Shown here one piece after another: positions 10,295 through 19,119 of a stretch of 64,000 nt of DNA (positions are counted from its first letter, which is position 1; every line of letters starts with the position of its first letter). The translations under genes were made by a program, and so were the position numbers. Source of the DNA: JAIROC01 sp031553535 (GTDB taxonomy: Bacteria > Bacteroidota > Bacteroidia > Bacteroidales > WCHB1-69); contig JAVBLM010000032.1 of the NCBI GenBank assembly GCA_031553535.1, positions 36,377 to 100,376 on the forward strand, in the 5' to 3' direction. The notes beneath the pieces are model-generated. The model did no database searches and was not told where the DNA came from. It saw only the letters and a program-made list of their open reading frames with translations.

Positions 10295-10311
10295 TTATGC
10301 TTTTCGCATAA
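10295..10311. terminator. Small hairpin in the 5-bp gap between convergent genes
   Basis: TTATGCttttcGCATAA forms a perfect 6-bp stem that overlaps the stop codon of the minus-strand transketolase gene and follows the PKD stop by five bases. It could act as a weak bidirectional terminator, but there is no strong U tract. Confidence 0.3.
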
Positions 10312-11251
10312 TTACTTTCATGGCAGCATCCACAATGGCATCTTCCGTAAGGTTAAATTCCTGCATTAATTCTGCCGGAGTACCGCTTTCTCCAAACCGG
10401 TCGTCTACTGCCACGTATTCTTGCGGACAAGGAAGGTTCCGAACCAAAAGTTGAGCAATGCTATCCCCAAGACCTCCATTGATAAGGTGTTCTTCCGCCG
10501 TAACAACGCAACGCGTTTTGGATACGGATTTCAATATCCGCTCGTTATCAAGGGGTTTTATTGTATGTATATTAACAACTTCTGCACTGATTCTTTTCTG
10601 GCTAAGGATATAAGCTGCCTGTAAAGCAGGGAATACCAAATGCCCTGTTGCGAAAATACTTACATCGCTTCCTTCGTTCATAACAAGTGCCTTCCCTATT
10701 TTAAATTCCTGGTTAGCAGATGTAAAATTAGGAACAGAAGGCCTTCCGAATCGAAGATAAACAGGCCCAACGTGATTGGCAATGGCAATCGTTGCCGCCT
10801 TTGTCTGGTTGAAATCACACGGATTGATAACCGTCATATTAGGCAGTGCCTTTATCATTCCCAAATCTTCCATTACCTGGTGGGTTGCACCATCTTCTCC
10901 CAATGTAATTCCGGCATGTGAGCCGCAAATCTTTACATTTGTATTGGAATATGCAACCGTCATTCGGATCTGATCCAATACACGGGTAGTACAGAAATTA
11001 GCAAACGACCCAACAAATGGTATCTTTCCCGCAATAGCCATACCGGCTGCCATACCTATCATGTTTGATTCCGCAATTCCAATTTGAAAGAATCGTTCCG
11101 GATAGGCTTGTGCAAAAGAATCCATTTTTACCGATCCTGTCAAATCCGCACATAAGCAAACCATATCCGCATGTTGTTTCCCAGCTTCCAATAATCCCTC
11201 TCCAAAACCGGCGCGTGTTTCCTTCTTTTCTGTAACTTCTATTTTCTGCAT
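10295..11251 (-). CDS. Transketolase C-terminal subunit (split type)
   Basis: About 318 aa. Contains the pyrimidine-binding domain (around residues 15-165, with FFQIGIAESNMIGMAAGMA, which holds the cofactor-activating Glu, and GEDGATHQ) and the C-terminal transketolase domain (from about residue 185, ending GESGTPAELM). The thiamine-diphosphate-binding N-terminal half is absent, and no gene for it lies on either side, so the partner must be encoded elsewhere. The start is the ATG at 11251: the longer frame begins at a TTG and lies over the promoter motif at 11270-11277. The complete enzyme would transfer two-carbon units in the pentose phosphate pathway; some split enzymes of this form serve other ketol transfers, which the sequence does not resolve. 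Confidence 0.9.
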   Translation of the reverse strand: MQKIEVTEKKETRAGFGEGLLEAGKQHADMVCLCADLTGSVKMDSFAQAYPERFFQIGIAESNMIGMAAGMAIAGKIPFVGSFANFCTTRVLDQIRMTVAYSNTNVKICGSHAGITLGEDGATHQVMEDLGMIKALPNMTVINPCDFNQTKAATIAIANHVGPVYLRFGRPSVPNFTSANQEFKIGKALVMNEGSDVSIFATGHLVFPALQAAYILSQKRISAEVVNIHTIKPLDNERILKSVSKTRCVVTAEEHLINGGLGDSIAQLLVRNLPCPQEYVAVDDRFGESGTPAELMQEFNLTEDAIVDAAMKVIMRKA

Positions 11252-11269
11252 TTCCCTCTTTTTTATATG

Positions 11270-11277
11270 CAAAGATA
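11270..11277 (-). promoter_or_regulatory. -7 element TATCTTTG for the transketolase gene
   Basis: The minus strand reads TATCTTTG, a match to TAnnTTTG, 18 bases before the ATG at 11251. It supports the shorter start for that gene. Confidence 0.6.
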
Positions 11278-11330
11278 CAACTTTTCAATGAACGATTATA
11301 CCAATATTATTTGTATTTCATTCCAATTAT

Positions 11331-11398
11331 CCGGATTGCTTCGTGCCTTGCAATGATGCACTTCCGTCACTGAGAGGAAGAATGACGAAGCAGTCCGG
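11331..11398. repeat. Hairpin repeat of the GCAATGAC/GAAGCA family
   Basis: The arms CCGGATTGCTTCGT and ACGAAGCAGTCCGG pair over 14 positions with one wobble, around a 40-base loop containing CACTTCCGTCACT. The same loop sequence recurs near 42.99 kb, and the arm core recurs in the perfect hairpin at 26967-27033. The rest of the 280-bp gap holds only the terminator at 11489. Confidence 0.65.
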
Positions 11399-11488
11399 TT
11401 TTATTCTGGAACGAATTATACTCCTTTTTGGCATTATCATTCAATAATCTTTACTTTCCATTTCCTTGTAAAGAATTACCTGGCATAA

Positions 11489-11514
11489 AAAAAGCAGCGT
11501 GTAAGCTGCTTTTT
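11489..11514 (-). terminator. Rho-independent terminator of the FadL-type gene
   Basis: AAAAAGCAGC, loop GTGTAA, GCTGCTTTTT: a 10-bp perfect stem with A and T tracts on both sides, 19 bp past the stop of the minus-strand porin. It can work in both directions. Confidence 0.85.
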
Positions 11515-11532
11515 CCTATTTTTTCTTCTATC

Positions 11533-13044
11533 TTATTTACCGATCTTGCAACCCAATGTCAAGGCAAATGATTGAGTTGTGATTGTCGATTCATACGGAT
11601 TTATATTGGATGCATTATAAAATACTTCTTTATCCTTTTGGAACTTATATCTATATGCAAAATCCATAAAGAAATATCTTGTCTTGAATCCGATACCTGC
11701 TGAAACCATCCAGATGGAGCCATCTTTATTCACTTCTTTTGTATAAGGGTTAGTGGTATACGAGCCTCCAAGGCGTAATGCTATCGGAGATAAATTTAAT
11801 TCTCCTCCAAGACGAACAGTGTGAGTCCCTTTGTAATACTTTCTGATATTATCCGTTTCATCTGCAAAATCATAATCCGAAGATTGCATGTGTGAAGTTG
11901 CATAATCAACAAATTCATAATCTATATTAATAAAACCATACCGGTTAAATAAAAAAGCAACATTCCCCATTACATGATATGGAGTAATGAGTTGGTAATT
12001 AAAACTCCCTTCATAATCAGGAACAACAGGACCATTCCTGGTTGTATCTATATCATAGTTCGATACATAAAAAAACTCATAATAAGATTCTTTTACATTA
12101 TTATACAATGTAGGGGTATGAAATCCCGCACCAAAACGCAAAAAGTCTACAGGCTGGTATAATAATCCCAGTTTAAAATTAATCCCTGTTGCTCTGGCTT
12201 GAAACTCATTATAATATTCTAAATCATCATAATAAGCATTAGCTGATTCTGTATAAGAAGTTTCCTGAGTATAGGTAAAAAATGGAATCCCGATAGTTGC
12301 TCCAATATAAAGCATATCATCGTAATTGGCTCCGCCCGAAAATATGTACTCATTCAAATATCCGTTTGTAGTTGTTGTTTGTTTCTGCTCAAAAGCATCA
12401 TCAACTACACTATAATACTGATTGTCTGTTCCTGGAACTGCATCTATCAGCCAATGATACCACGCAAAGGAAGCTATATGCCTTTGTATAGGATACCGGT
12501 AATAATTAGGATCATCCCTTGAGATAAAAATACTACTGTTGGATATTCCTCTTGCATTCGTCCAGTCCGTTATATAATCAAAAAAGTTTGTTGTTCCTGT
12601 CTGATCGGAATTGTTAGGCCCTTTCACAATAGAATACCCATCATAACGTGCCAGATTGTTATATCCTGTTGCCAATTGGAAAGATTTCCACTTTGAAGAA
12701 GATGATAAAGGCACAGAAAGAACAAAACCCAAGTTATCCAACACAAAATCGTATTTGCTACCATACATTGATTTTCCATTATAGCTGGAATTAATTTTCG
12801 TATACTGTAGCATAGGGGTAAGTGTAAATTCCGAGCGTTTATATAATCCTATTCCTGCAGGATTATTTGCACTGAGAACGGTAAAATCCGCACCAAATCC
12901 ACCCATAGAACCTGCAAGAGAGGTATATCGAGCCGTACCTGTTGGTGAATATTGCGCATAGCGAAAAGCATCTGTTTCATTTTGTGCCATTAGTACTCCA
13001 CCCATGATTGATAGCACAAATACTGCAATGTACTGCCTTCTCAT
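11533..13044 (-). CDS. OmpP1/FadL/TodX-family outer membrane transport protein
   Basis: 503 aa with a signal peptide (MRRQYIAVFVLSIMGGVLMA-Q). The N-terminal plug-like segment (ARYTSLAGSMGGFGADFTVL, then ANNPAGIGLY) is the hallmark of FadL-type channels, which take up hydrophobic compounds. Later parts alternate aromatic-rich strands typical of a 14-strand barrel (for example FKTRYFFMDFAYRYKF near the C terminus). The end, SFALTLGCKIGK, is basic rather than a single terminal Phe. A strong terminator follows. The gene sits 43 bp downstream of a lipoprotein gene on the same strand. Substrate cannot be told from sequence. Confidence 0.88.
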   Translation of the reverse strand: MRRQYIAVFVLSIMGGVLMAQNETDAFRYAQYSPTGTARYTSLAGSMGGFGADFTVLSANNPAGIGLYKRSEFTLTPMLQYTKINSSYNGKSMYGSKYDFVLDNLGFVLSVPLSSSSKWKSFQLATGYNNLARYDGYSIVKGPNNSDQTGTTNFFDYITDWTNARGISNSSIFISRDDPNYYRYPIQRHIASFAWYHWLIDAVPGTDNQYYSVVDDAFEQKQTTTTNGYLNEYIFSGGANYDDMLYIGATIGIPFFTYTQETSYTESANAYYDDLEYYNEFQARATGINFKLGLLYQPVDFLRFGAGFHTPTLYNNVKESYYEFFYVSNYDIDTTRNGPVVPDYEGSFNYQLITPYHVMGNVAFLFNRYGFINIDYEFVDYATSHMQSSDYDFADETDNIRKYYKGTHTVRLGGELNLSPIALRLGGSYTTNPYTKEVNKDGSIWMVSAGIGFKTRYFFMDFAYRYKFQKDKEVFYNASNINPYESTITTQSFALTLGCKIGK

Positions 13045-13087
13045 AATATATTTATTTTTAGTGTTACTATTTTTATTTCATTATTTT

Positions 13088-14674
13088 CTATCTTCTTGGA
13101 GAACTGCTACCGGAAGATGAAGACCCTCCTGAACGGCTACTTGAAGACGAAGATGAAGGGGATGAACTCCTTGCTGCGCCACTCGAAGAAGAGGATGAAC
13201 TCCTATTATAAGAACTACTACTATTCGTTGCAGGCCTGCTTTGACTTTGAGTAGGAGTTGTCTGACGATATGTATTATTACTTGAAGACGATGATGACGA
13301 CGGCCTCGTTGTAGTAGTATTCGTATTCGACGAAGATCTATTATTATAAGAAGATGATGATCTATTCTCATAAGAAGAACTTGAATTGCTACGAACCGGA
13401 GTCGAGCTGCTTGTTGTTGTACTCTGACGCGTAGTTGAAGTCGGTTGTGATGACGACCTGTTTTGCGCCGGAGCAGAAGTATTATTCTGTACATTTGATG
13501 ACGAAGTTGAACTAGCCTGCCTATTAACTTCTGTTGCACGCGTTGAAGAAGTATTATTCTGCACCGCTGAGGAAGAAGACTGTCTTTGAACTGTTCCTGT
13601 TGCACTTCTTGTACCTTCAGACGTATTTACACTACTATTTGCATTTTCCTGTCTAACTGCCGACTGGTTTGCGGCACTGCGGTTAACCGTACTTGCCGAA
13701 CTGGCATTATTTTCCAAAGTTGCATTATTAACCGCTCCACTTTGAACAGTTCCTGAAGGACTTCTTGTAGCAGTAGAAGAAGAATTATTTGTACTCGTTG
13801 CCTGCGACCTTACTCCGCTATTTGCAGGCCCACTTGCAGAACGGGTAGCAGTGTTCACTGTTGTTCCTGCTGCTTTTTCATAACGTTCTCCGAATGTTAA
13901 ATTCTCAGTGCCCTTGCTTGTACCACGACGGGTAGGAGTATTATTGGTATTGGAAAGTTCTGTTTTATTAATATTTGCAACACCTCCTCTTACAGAATTA
14001 CGATGCCCGTAGTTATATGCATAATTTCTGTCATAATTATTATGATAATAATCCCCATGGTATCCACCGTGATGGGGCCCATGATGATAATCCCAATAAT
14101 AAGGCCTATTCCATCCCCAGCCTCCATAGAAACCGCAATAAGAATAGCTTGGATAATAATAATAAGGCCTGTATCCCCAAGGATCGCCCCACCAGAAATT
14201 ATATCCCAAATAGATGCTTACTCCCCATGAACCGGGATTGTAATTATACCAGTATAAATTCGTATAATAAGGATCATAATAATCCCATCCTATACTTGGA
14301 CCGTAGAATCTGCGAAGACGTGCCGTATAAGCATAATCATAATAACTATCCTCATCGAAATAATAGCTATTATTTGTGATATAGGTATTCCCATCTTCCA
14401 CATATTCTTCTGTAGTAGAATAAACTTTTTGATAAGATGGATCTTCTTCCGTATAATATTCTTCTGTCTGGACAGATGTATTATTTTGCTCGGAATTTAC
14501 CTGACTTTGACGCTGAGCTGCTAATCTTTCCTGTTTAGCTGCTCTTTCATTTTTAAGAGCTAACTGCCTTTCTGTTGCAGTATAATATCCATCATCAACC
14601 ACCAATGATGATGTTGTTGTGCAAGAGAAAAAGACAAAAGCTATTGACAATGTTATTAATCCTATTTTTTTCAT
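13088..14674 (-). CDS. Low-complexity lipoprotein rich in Tyr/Gly/His and Ser/Asn/Thr
   Basis: 528 aa. Start at ATG 14674: it gives MKKIGLITLSIAFVFFSC, a signal peptide with lipobox FFSC, while the longer frame adds 29 residues before it. Residues about 100-230 are rich in Tyr, Trp, Gly and His with a Gly-Trp-Tyr repeat character; the C-terminal half is almost entirely Ser, Asn, Thr and Gln ending in a Ser tract and SPRR. I recognise no catalytic domain. It is probably anchored in the envelope with a long disordered surface tail. It is transcribed divergently from proS across a 95-bp gap. An antisense open frame at 13081-13605 is a composition artefact. Confidence 0.8.
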   Translation of the reverse strand: MKKIGLITLSIAFVFFSCTTTSSLVVDDGYYTATERQLALKNERAAKQERLAAQRQSQVNSEQNNTSVQTEEYYTEEDPSYQKVYSTTEEYVEDGNTYITNNSYYFDEDSYYDYAYTARLRRFYGPSIGWDYYDPYYTNLYWYNYNPGSWGVSIYLGYNFWWGDPWGYRPYYYYPSYSYCGFYGGWGWNRPYYWDYHHGPHHGGYHGDYYHNNYDRNYAYNYGHRNSVRGGVANINKTELSNTNNTPTRRGTSKGTENLTFGERYEKAAGTTVNTATRSASGPANSGVRSQATSTNNSSSTATRSPSGTVQSGAVNNATLENNASSASTVNRSAANQSAVRQENANSSVNTSEGTRSATGTVQRQSSSSAVQNNTSSTRATEVNRQASSTSSSNVQNNTSAPAQNRSSSQPTSTTRQSTTTSSSTPVRSNSSSSYENRSSSSYNNRSSSNTNTTTTRPSSSSSSSNNTYRQTTPTQSQSRPATNSSSSYNRSSSSSSSGAARSSSPSSSSSSSRSGGSSSSGSSSPRR

Positions 14675-14712
14675 GGCTGTATCCTCCGTTTTTTTTTCTT
14701 TCATATTTTTTT

Positions 14713-14731
14713 GTACTTTTGTAAAAAGTAC
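14713..14731 (+). promoter_or_regulatory. Promoter with inverted repeat upstream of proS
   Basis: GTACTTTTgtaAAAAGTAC is a perfect 8-bp inverted repeat. It contains TACTTTTG (14714-14721), a match to the -7 consensus TAnnTTTG, 48 bp before the proS ATG. The palindrome could be an operator or chance. Confidence 0.5.
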
Positions 14732-14769
14732 ATTTTTAATTAAATAAATTCCAAAAACCATACCAAAAC

Positions 14770-16245
14770 ATGGCTAATAAATTAACGTCAAAAAATGAAA
14801 ATTATTCTCAATGGTATAATGATTTAGTATTACAAGCCGAGCTGGCAGAGAACTCCGCTGTGCGCGGATGCATGGTAATCAAGCCCTATGGATACTCTTT
14901 ATGGGAAAATATGCAGTCGGTTCTGAACACAATGTTTAAGCAAACAGGACATGTAAATGCTTATTTCCCATTGTTTATTCCTAAATCCTTTTTCAGTAGA
15001 GAAGCCAGCCATGTTGACGGATTTGCCAAAGAATGTGCCGTTGTGACACATTACCGGTTAAAAAATGATCCTGAGGGAAAAGGGATAGTTGTAGATGAGG
15101 AAGCAAAACTGGAAGAAGAACTGATTGTTCGTCCTACTTCGGAGACAATCATCTGGAATACATATAAAAACTGGATACAATCTTACCGTGATCTTCCGAT
15201 CTTATGCAATCAATGGGCAAACGTTGTGCGTTGGGAAATGCGGACACGCCTGTTTTTGCGGACTGCCGAATTTTTATGGCAGGAAGGGCATACTGCTCAC
15301 GAAACAGCGGAAGAAGCCATTGAAGAAACCGATCGCATGATTAATGTATATGCCGATTTTGCAGAACAGTATATGGCTGTTCCGGTAATCAAAGGACGTA
15401 AAAGCGAGAATGAACGTTTTGCCGGAGCGCTTGATACCTATTGTATCGAAGCATTGATGCAAGACGGGAAAGCACTTCAGGCAGGAACTTCACACTTTCT
15501 CGGACAAAACTTCGCAAAAGCCTTCGATGTTAAATTCCTGAGCAAGGAAAACAAACAGGAATATGTATGGGCAACTTCCTGGGGAGTTTCCACACGATTA
15601 ATCGGAGCTTTGATCATGGCCCATTCCGATGATAACGGCCTGGTTCTTCCTCCTAAATTAGCTCCGATACAGGTAGTGATTGTTCCTGTATATAAGGATA
15701 CCGAAACATTAGAAAAAATTTCTTTGGTCGCCAATGCCATCAAATCCCAACTGGAAGCAAAAAACATAACCGTTAAATACGATGACAGGGATAGTCAACG
15801 ATCAGGGTGGAAATTTAATGAATATGAATTAAAAGGCGTTCCTGTACGCATAACCATTGGCCCAAGGGATTTGGAAAATAACCAGGCTGAGGTTTTCCGC
15901 AGGGATACACTCGAAAAACAAAGCCTGTCTCTGGATAATCTGCCGGGTATGGTTGAAAACCTGTTGGTTGATATCCAACAAAATCTATACAACAAGGCTC
16001 TTGCTTTTCGCCAAAACAATATCCGTAAGGCCGACACATGGGAAGAATTTGTCGATATTCTCGAAAACAAAGGCGGATTTGTCTATGCCCACTGGGATGG
16101 TACCACAGAAACGGAAGAACTGATAAAAGAAAAAACAAAAGCAACAATCCGTTGCATCCCTTTTGACAATCCTTACGAAGAAGGTTCCTGTATATTAACG
16201 GGAAAACCATCCAAGGAGCGTGTGTTATTTGCAAAAGCATATTAA
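14770..16245 (+). CDS. proS: Prolyl-tRNA synthetase
   Basis: 491 aa, the usual length for the short form of class II ProRS found in Bacteroidota (archaeal/eukaryotic-like, without the inserted editing domain). Visible class II elements are TSETIIW near residue 123, motif 2 (FLRTAEFLWQEGHTAH, about 162-177) and the motif 3 region (GVSTRLIGALIMAHSDDNG near 277). The C terminus has the Cys-containing extension and ends KAY, with the terminal Tyr typical of this type. It charges tRNA-Pro with proline in the cytoplasm. Start at ATG 14770 is the only reasonable choice, with a promoter motif 48 bp upstream. Confidence 0.97.
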   Translation: MANKLTSKNENYSQWYNDLVLQAELAENSAVRGCMVIKPYGYSLWENMQSVLNTMFKQTGHVNAYFPLFIPKSFFSREASHVDGFAKECAVVTHYRLKNDPEGKGIVVDEEAKLEEELIVRPTSETIIWNTYKNWIQSYRDLPILCNQWANVVRWEMRTRLFLRTAEFLWQEGHTAHETAEEAIEETDRMINVYADFAEQYMAVPVIKGRKSENERFAGALDTYCIEALMQDGKALQAGTSHFLGQNFAKAFDVKFLSKENKQEYVWATSWGVSTRLIGALIMAHSDDNGLVLPPKLAPIQVVIVPVYKDTETLEKISLVANAIKSQLEAKNITVKYDDRDSQRSGWKFNEYELKGVPVRITIGPRDLENNQAEVFRRDTLEKQSLSLDNLPGMVENLLVDIQQNLYNKALAFRQNNIRKADTWEEFVDILENKGGFVYAHWDGTTETEELIKEKTKATIRCIPFDNPYEEGSCILTGKPSKERVLFAKAY

Positions 16246-16247
16246 TT

Positions 16248-16275
16248 TACAGAAGTTACACAAGTTACAGATAAC
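16248..16275 (+). repeat. TIR element end fragment (copy C)
   Basis: TTACAGAAGTTACACAAGTT, three bases after the proS stop, matches the terminal inverted repeat of the element described at 4106. The interior is missing, so this is a solo end or a decayed copy. Confidence 0.55.
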
Positions 16276-16350
16276 AATTGCAACAGACAACGGGCAGAAA
16301 GTAATACGAATAATCCTGGCATCTTAAAATCTTGAATATTGAATCATCAA

Positions 16351-17118
16351 ATGAAAATCATCACCTATAATGTAAACGGCATCCGGGCGGCTATCGGCAA
16401 AGGCCTTCTCAATTGGATAGAGGAAGTGAATCCGGATGTACTGTGCTTGCAGGAAACAAAAGCCCAACCGGATCAGATCCCGACACTGAGTTTCCAGGAA
16501 ATGGGATACCATTGCTATTATTATTCTGCCAAAAAGAAGGGGTACAGTGGAGTGGCCATCCTCACCAAACAAGAACCCACACAAGTGGTATATGGGATGA
16601 ACTTTCCGAAATATGATGATGAAGGACGATTTTTGCGTGTAGACTTTGGGGATTTGTCCATTGCCAGTGTATATCATCCTTCGGGTAGCAGCGGAGACGA
16701 AAGGCAAGCTTTTAAAATGGAATGGTTGGATGATTTCTACATCTATATCCATGAACTGATAAAAACAAGGCCGAACCTGATCCTTTGCGGAGACTATAAT
16801 ATATGCCACAAGCCTATCGACATCCATGACCCTGTCCGCAATGCAAAAAGCTCGGGATTCCTTCCCGAAGAACGGGAATGGATGGAGAAATTTATCAGTA
16901 ATGGATTTATTGACACATTCCGCTTCTTTAACCAGGAGCCTAACCAGTATACCTGGTGGAGTTTTCGCAGCCATGCCCGTGCAAAAAACCTGGGCTGGCG
17001 CATCGATTATAATATGGCAACACTATCCCTGAAAGAGAAGCTGGAACGATCCGTTATATTATCCCTGGCAGACCATTCCGATCATTGCCCGGTATTGTTG
17101 GAGATAAGTGATAAATAA
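16351..17118 (+). CDS. xth: Exodeoxyribonuclease III (AP endonuclease)
   Basis: 255 aa of the EEP/ExoA family. Start is ATG 16351 (MKIITYNVNGIRAA); the open frame reaches a TTG four codons earlier. Active-site elements are present: N7 in YNVNG, E35 in LQETK, the GDYN motif near 147 and the final SDHCP. WRIDY is also conserved. It cleaves DNA 5' of abasic sites and trims 3' ends in base excision repair. It probably reads from its own promoter or from proS; the gap to proS holds a TIR-end fragment. Confidence 0.96.
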   Translation: MKIITYNVNGIRAAIGKGLLNWIEEVNPDVLCLQETKAQPDQIPTLSFQEMGYHCYYYSAKKKGYSGVAILTKQEPTQVVYGMNFPKYDDEGRFLRVDFGDLSIASVYHPSGSSGDERQAFKMEWLDDFYIYIHELIKTRPNLILCGDYNICHKPIDIHDPVRNAKSSGFLPEEREWMEKFISNGFIDTFRFFNQEPNQYTWWSFRSHARAKNLGWRIDYNMATLSLKEKLERSVILSLADHSDHCPVLLEISDK

Positions 17119-17127
17119 AGCAATATA

Positions 17128-17621
17128 TTAAAAACTCATACGTATACCCACACCTGCCGGAATAACCCTGAATTGAAATCCAACCTGAATTGTTTTACTT
17201 TGTAACACTCCGTCATTATATAAAGCAACTCCCTTTTCAGCTCGCCTATCTCCTGCTATGGCAATAGGAATAGCAATTACGATAAGTGCTCCCCCATTCC
17301 CGCCAAAATCCAGGAAGGTTCTCTTCCAGCTAAAAGTACTCCCAGCGGATATCCAAGACAAAAGCCTCCTCCAAAAGCAACAATGCAAGATAACACATTG
17401 CAAGCTTCTGCTATTCTGATTTCCTTACTAGCGAAAACATTTGACTCTACAATTTTTGACAGCTCCTTCAAGGTTAACTTTTTTCCATTATAAAAATAAT
17501 TCTTTCCCAATCCTGCCCGGTTTATTTTTATCGTATCCCCAGTAATTTGTCCGAAAGTATTATTATAAGTCATCATCATAAAGGTATATATACAGGATAA
17601 AATAATGTATTTTAATTTCAT
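17128..17621 (-). pseudogene. Small exported/membrane protein gene broken by a -1 frameshift
   Basis: The upstream frame (17621 down to about 17300) encodes a signal peptide (MKLKYIILSCIYTFMMMTY, cleavage near FGQ) and a hydrophobic glycine segment ending GVLLAGREPSWILAG, then runs into a stop. The next frame continues sensibly as NGGALIVIAIPIAIAGDR and ends GVGIRMSF at 17128. Adding one base after GCGGG near 17300 joins the two into one protein of about 163 aa (WILAG-NGGALIV). Family not recognised; it resembles small Bacteroidales envelope proteins with one or two membrane spans. The break is either a real pseudogene or a sequencing error. Confidence 0.7.
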
Positions 17622-17674
17622 GTTTTTTTAATTTACTTATAGTTTTTTTGTCAATATGGATATATTTTACTATG

Positions 17675-17682
17675 CAAATATA
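17675..17682 (-). promoter_or_regulatory. -7 element TATATTTG for the frameshifted gene
   Basis: The minus strand reads TATATTTG (TAnnTTTG), 53 bp before the ATG at 17621. Confidence 0.5.
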
Positions 17683-17921
17683 TAAGAATTTTTATTTTAT
17701 GATAATACACTCCATCTTCTTTCCAATAATTACCGGCGGCTTATTTCTTCTGATCCTATCTTAATGTAATAAAGAAACAAATTTCAATAATTTATAGAAG
17801 AAAACGCTTGCAAAACTTTTTAGGGTGAGTATTTTTCTGAGAAACCCAGCCACATTACTCCGGCATTATTTCTTAACAGTGAGAAAGTATTCCGTATTTT
17901 TTCAAGAAGGCTTCAGGGATT

Positions 17922-18136
17922 CCGGAAAATCTCTTACACTACTGCAGAAAGGTTTCTATATATAGCAGAAAATCTATTGCACTATTGCAAAAGTATTTCT
18001 ACATATAGCAGAATTTCTCTTGCATTACTGTAAAATAGTTTCTATACATGGCAGAAAATGTTTTGCACTACTGTGGGAAGGTTTCTACACATGGCAGAAA
18101 ATCTCTCGCATTTCTGCAAAACAGTTTCTCAAGAAT
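17922..18136. repeat. Tandem array 2: five 43-bp hairpin units
   Basis: Unit starts fall at 17922, 17965, 18008, 18051 and 18094, an exact 43-bp period, with a degenerate unit possibly preceding. Most units can form two hairpins: TTTCTacacatggcAGAAA, and TTGCActatTGCAA or a close variant. The period is not a multiple of three, so the array is not coding. The rest of the gene-free 17622-18432 stretch holds a TIR fragment, a palindromic repeat and the promoter at 18391. Confidence 0.92.
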
Positions 18137-18175
18137 AATAAAGTACCTTGCAATATATTGGCGCCTTTTATATAA

Positions 18176-18220
18176 TAACAGAAGTTATGCAAGTGGAGAA
18201 GTTACACAAGTTACAGAAAT
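18176..18220 (+). repeat. TIR element fragment (copy D)
   Basis: TAACAGAAGTTATGCAAGT matches the terminal repeat, followed by a second GAAGTTACACAAGTTACAG segment. It has no core region. Confidence 0.6.
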
Positions 18221-18233
18221 AAGGATAGATTCC

Positions 18234-18314
18234 GGATTAACTTCGTTGAGCTCGCAAGCTCGGTTGGTTGGCTGTACCGAACCCTCGGGTTTACGAGCTT
18301 CGCATAGTTAATCC
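18234..18314. repeat. Palindromic GGATTAACT element
   Basis: GGATTAACT at 18234-18242 is inverted as AGTTAATCC at 18306-18314. Between them are GAGCTCGCAAGCTCGG and ACGAGCTTCG, which can pair in part, giving an 81-bp imperfect palindrome. Partial copies occur at 4344, 32536, 43022 and 57200. Confidence 0.65.
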
Positions 18315-18390
18315 ATCTCCCTTTTTCAACTTTTGACAACTTCCATGTAAGAAAAAATCAAACAACTAAATCATCTATTATAAAAAATTG

Positions 18391-18398
18391 TATTTTTG
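18391..18398 (+). promoter_or_regulatory. -7 element TATTTTTG for the 18433 gene
   Basis: Matches TAnnTTTG and lies 34 bp before the ATG at 18433. It shows that the longer frame starting at a TTG at 18388 is not the gene start. Confidence 0.6.
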
Positions 18399-18432
18399 CA
18401 AGTGTATTTTTATTTATTTAGAAATTCCTGAT

Positions 18433-19119
18433 ATGAAAAATAAGTTTATCCTTTTTTGTTTCTTCCTGTTGGGCTTGTTTGTAATAATCCCTTCCTCATC
18501 AGCACAACAACTGAAAACAATCCAGTCAAGAGGCCCTATGTTTATTACCAATGTTTCTTTTCAACAGGGAATTTCCCGTTTCCCATACAATGTAGTACCG
18601 GGAGAAGAAGGGCTTATAAAGAATTTTAAAAAAGCAAATATTTCCCTTATCGGTGTCTCCCAGTTTATGGGATTCCAGTTTTCTCCCTATTTTGCACTGG
18701 GACTGGGAATTGGTTTTGAATATTGGACAGTCAAAAATGCATTTACCCCTATTTATGCAGACCTCCGCTTCAACATGACCAAAGGGAAAATCGCTCCTCA
18801 TGCATACGTGAATCTGGGTTACGCCGTTCGATGGTATATAGATTCCAAACCCTATAAAGCATCCACCGGAAACAGTAACGAATATATTATTCAAGGTGCT
18901 ACTTCAGGAATTATGGGAGAATTGGGATTAGGGGTCAAGGCAAGTGTGGGATATTCCTCTTCGGTTGTCATCGCCGTATGTGCCAAAGTACAAGAAAGTG
19001 CAATGCGTTATTATGATGGCAATACAGAGCCAAGTCAAAGTATGAAACCTTTGCTGGTAAATACAAATTCGAATGGATTGTATTTGTTTTTAGGCTTGAA
19101 AATCGGCTTTGTTTTCTAA
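18433..19119 (+). CDS. Outer-membrane beta-barrel-like secreted protein, function unknown
   Basis: 228 aa. Signal peptide MKNKFILFCFFLLGLFVII with cleavage near SSAQQ. The mature part alternates Gly- and aromatic-rich strands (YFALGLGIGFEYWTV, HAYVNLGYAVRWYI, GIMGELGLGVKASVGY) and ends with strand LYLFLGLKIGFVF and a terminal Phe, the usual C-terminal signal of outer membrane barrels. Eight or so strands are plausible for this length. Family and substrate not recognised. Its 3' end overlaps the convergent nuclease gene by four bases. Confidence 0.72.
   Translation: MKNKFILFCFFLLGLFVIIPSSSAQQLKTIQSRGPMFITNVSFQQGISRFPYNVVPGEEGLIKNFKKANISLIGVSQFMGFQFSPYFALGLGIGFEYWTVKNAFTPIYADLRFNMTKGKIAPHAYVNLGYAVRWYIDSKPYKASTGNSNEYIIQGATSGIMGELGLGVKASVGYSSSVVIAVCAKVQESAMRYYDGNTEPSQSMKPLLVNTNSNGLYLFLGLKIGFVF

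Noticed and set aside
13081..13605. 174-aa antisense ORF in the low-complexity lipoprotein
   Set aside because: Product of biased Ser/Asn codons read in reverse; the plus-sense protein has a lipobox and start context.
15477..16240. Antisense ORFs within proS
   Set aside because: Shadow frames; proS is fully explained on the plus strand.
17922..18136. Tandem arrays as CRISPR
   Set aside because: Units repeat end to end with no unique spacers, and no cas genes are present; the Cas4-like gene at 19116 is not adjacent to adaptation genes.
18048..18311. 87-aa ORF after array 2
   Set aside because: It runs across array units, a TIR fragment and a palindromic repeat; no coding signal.
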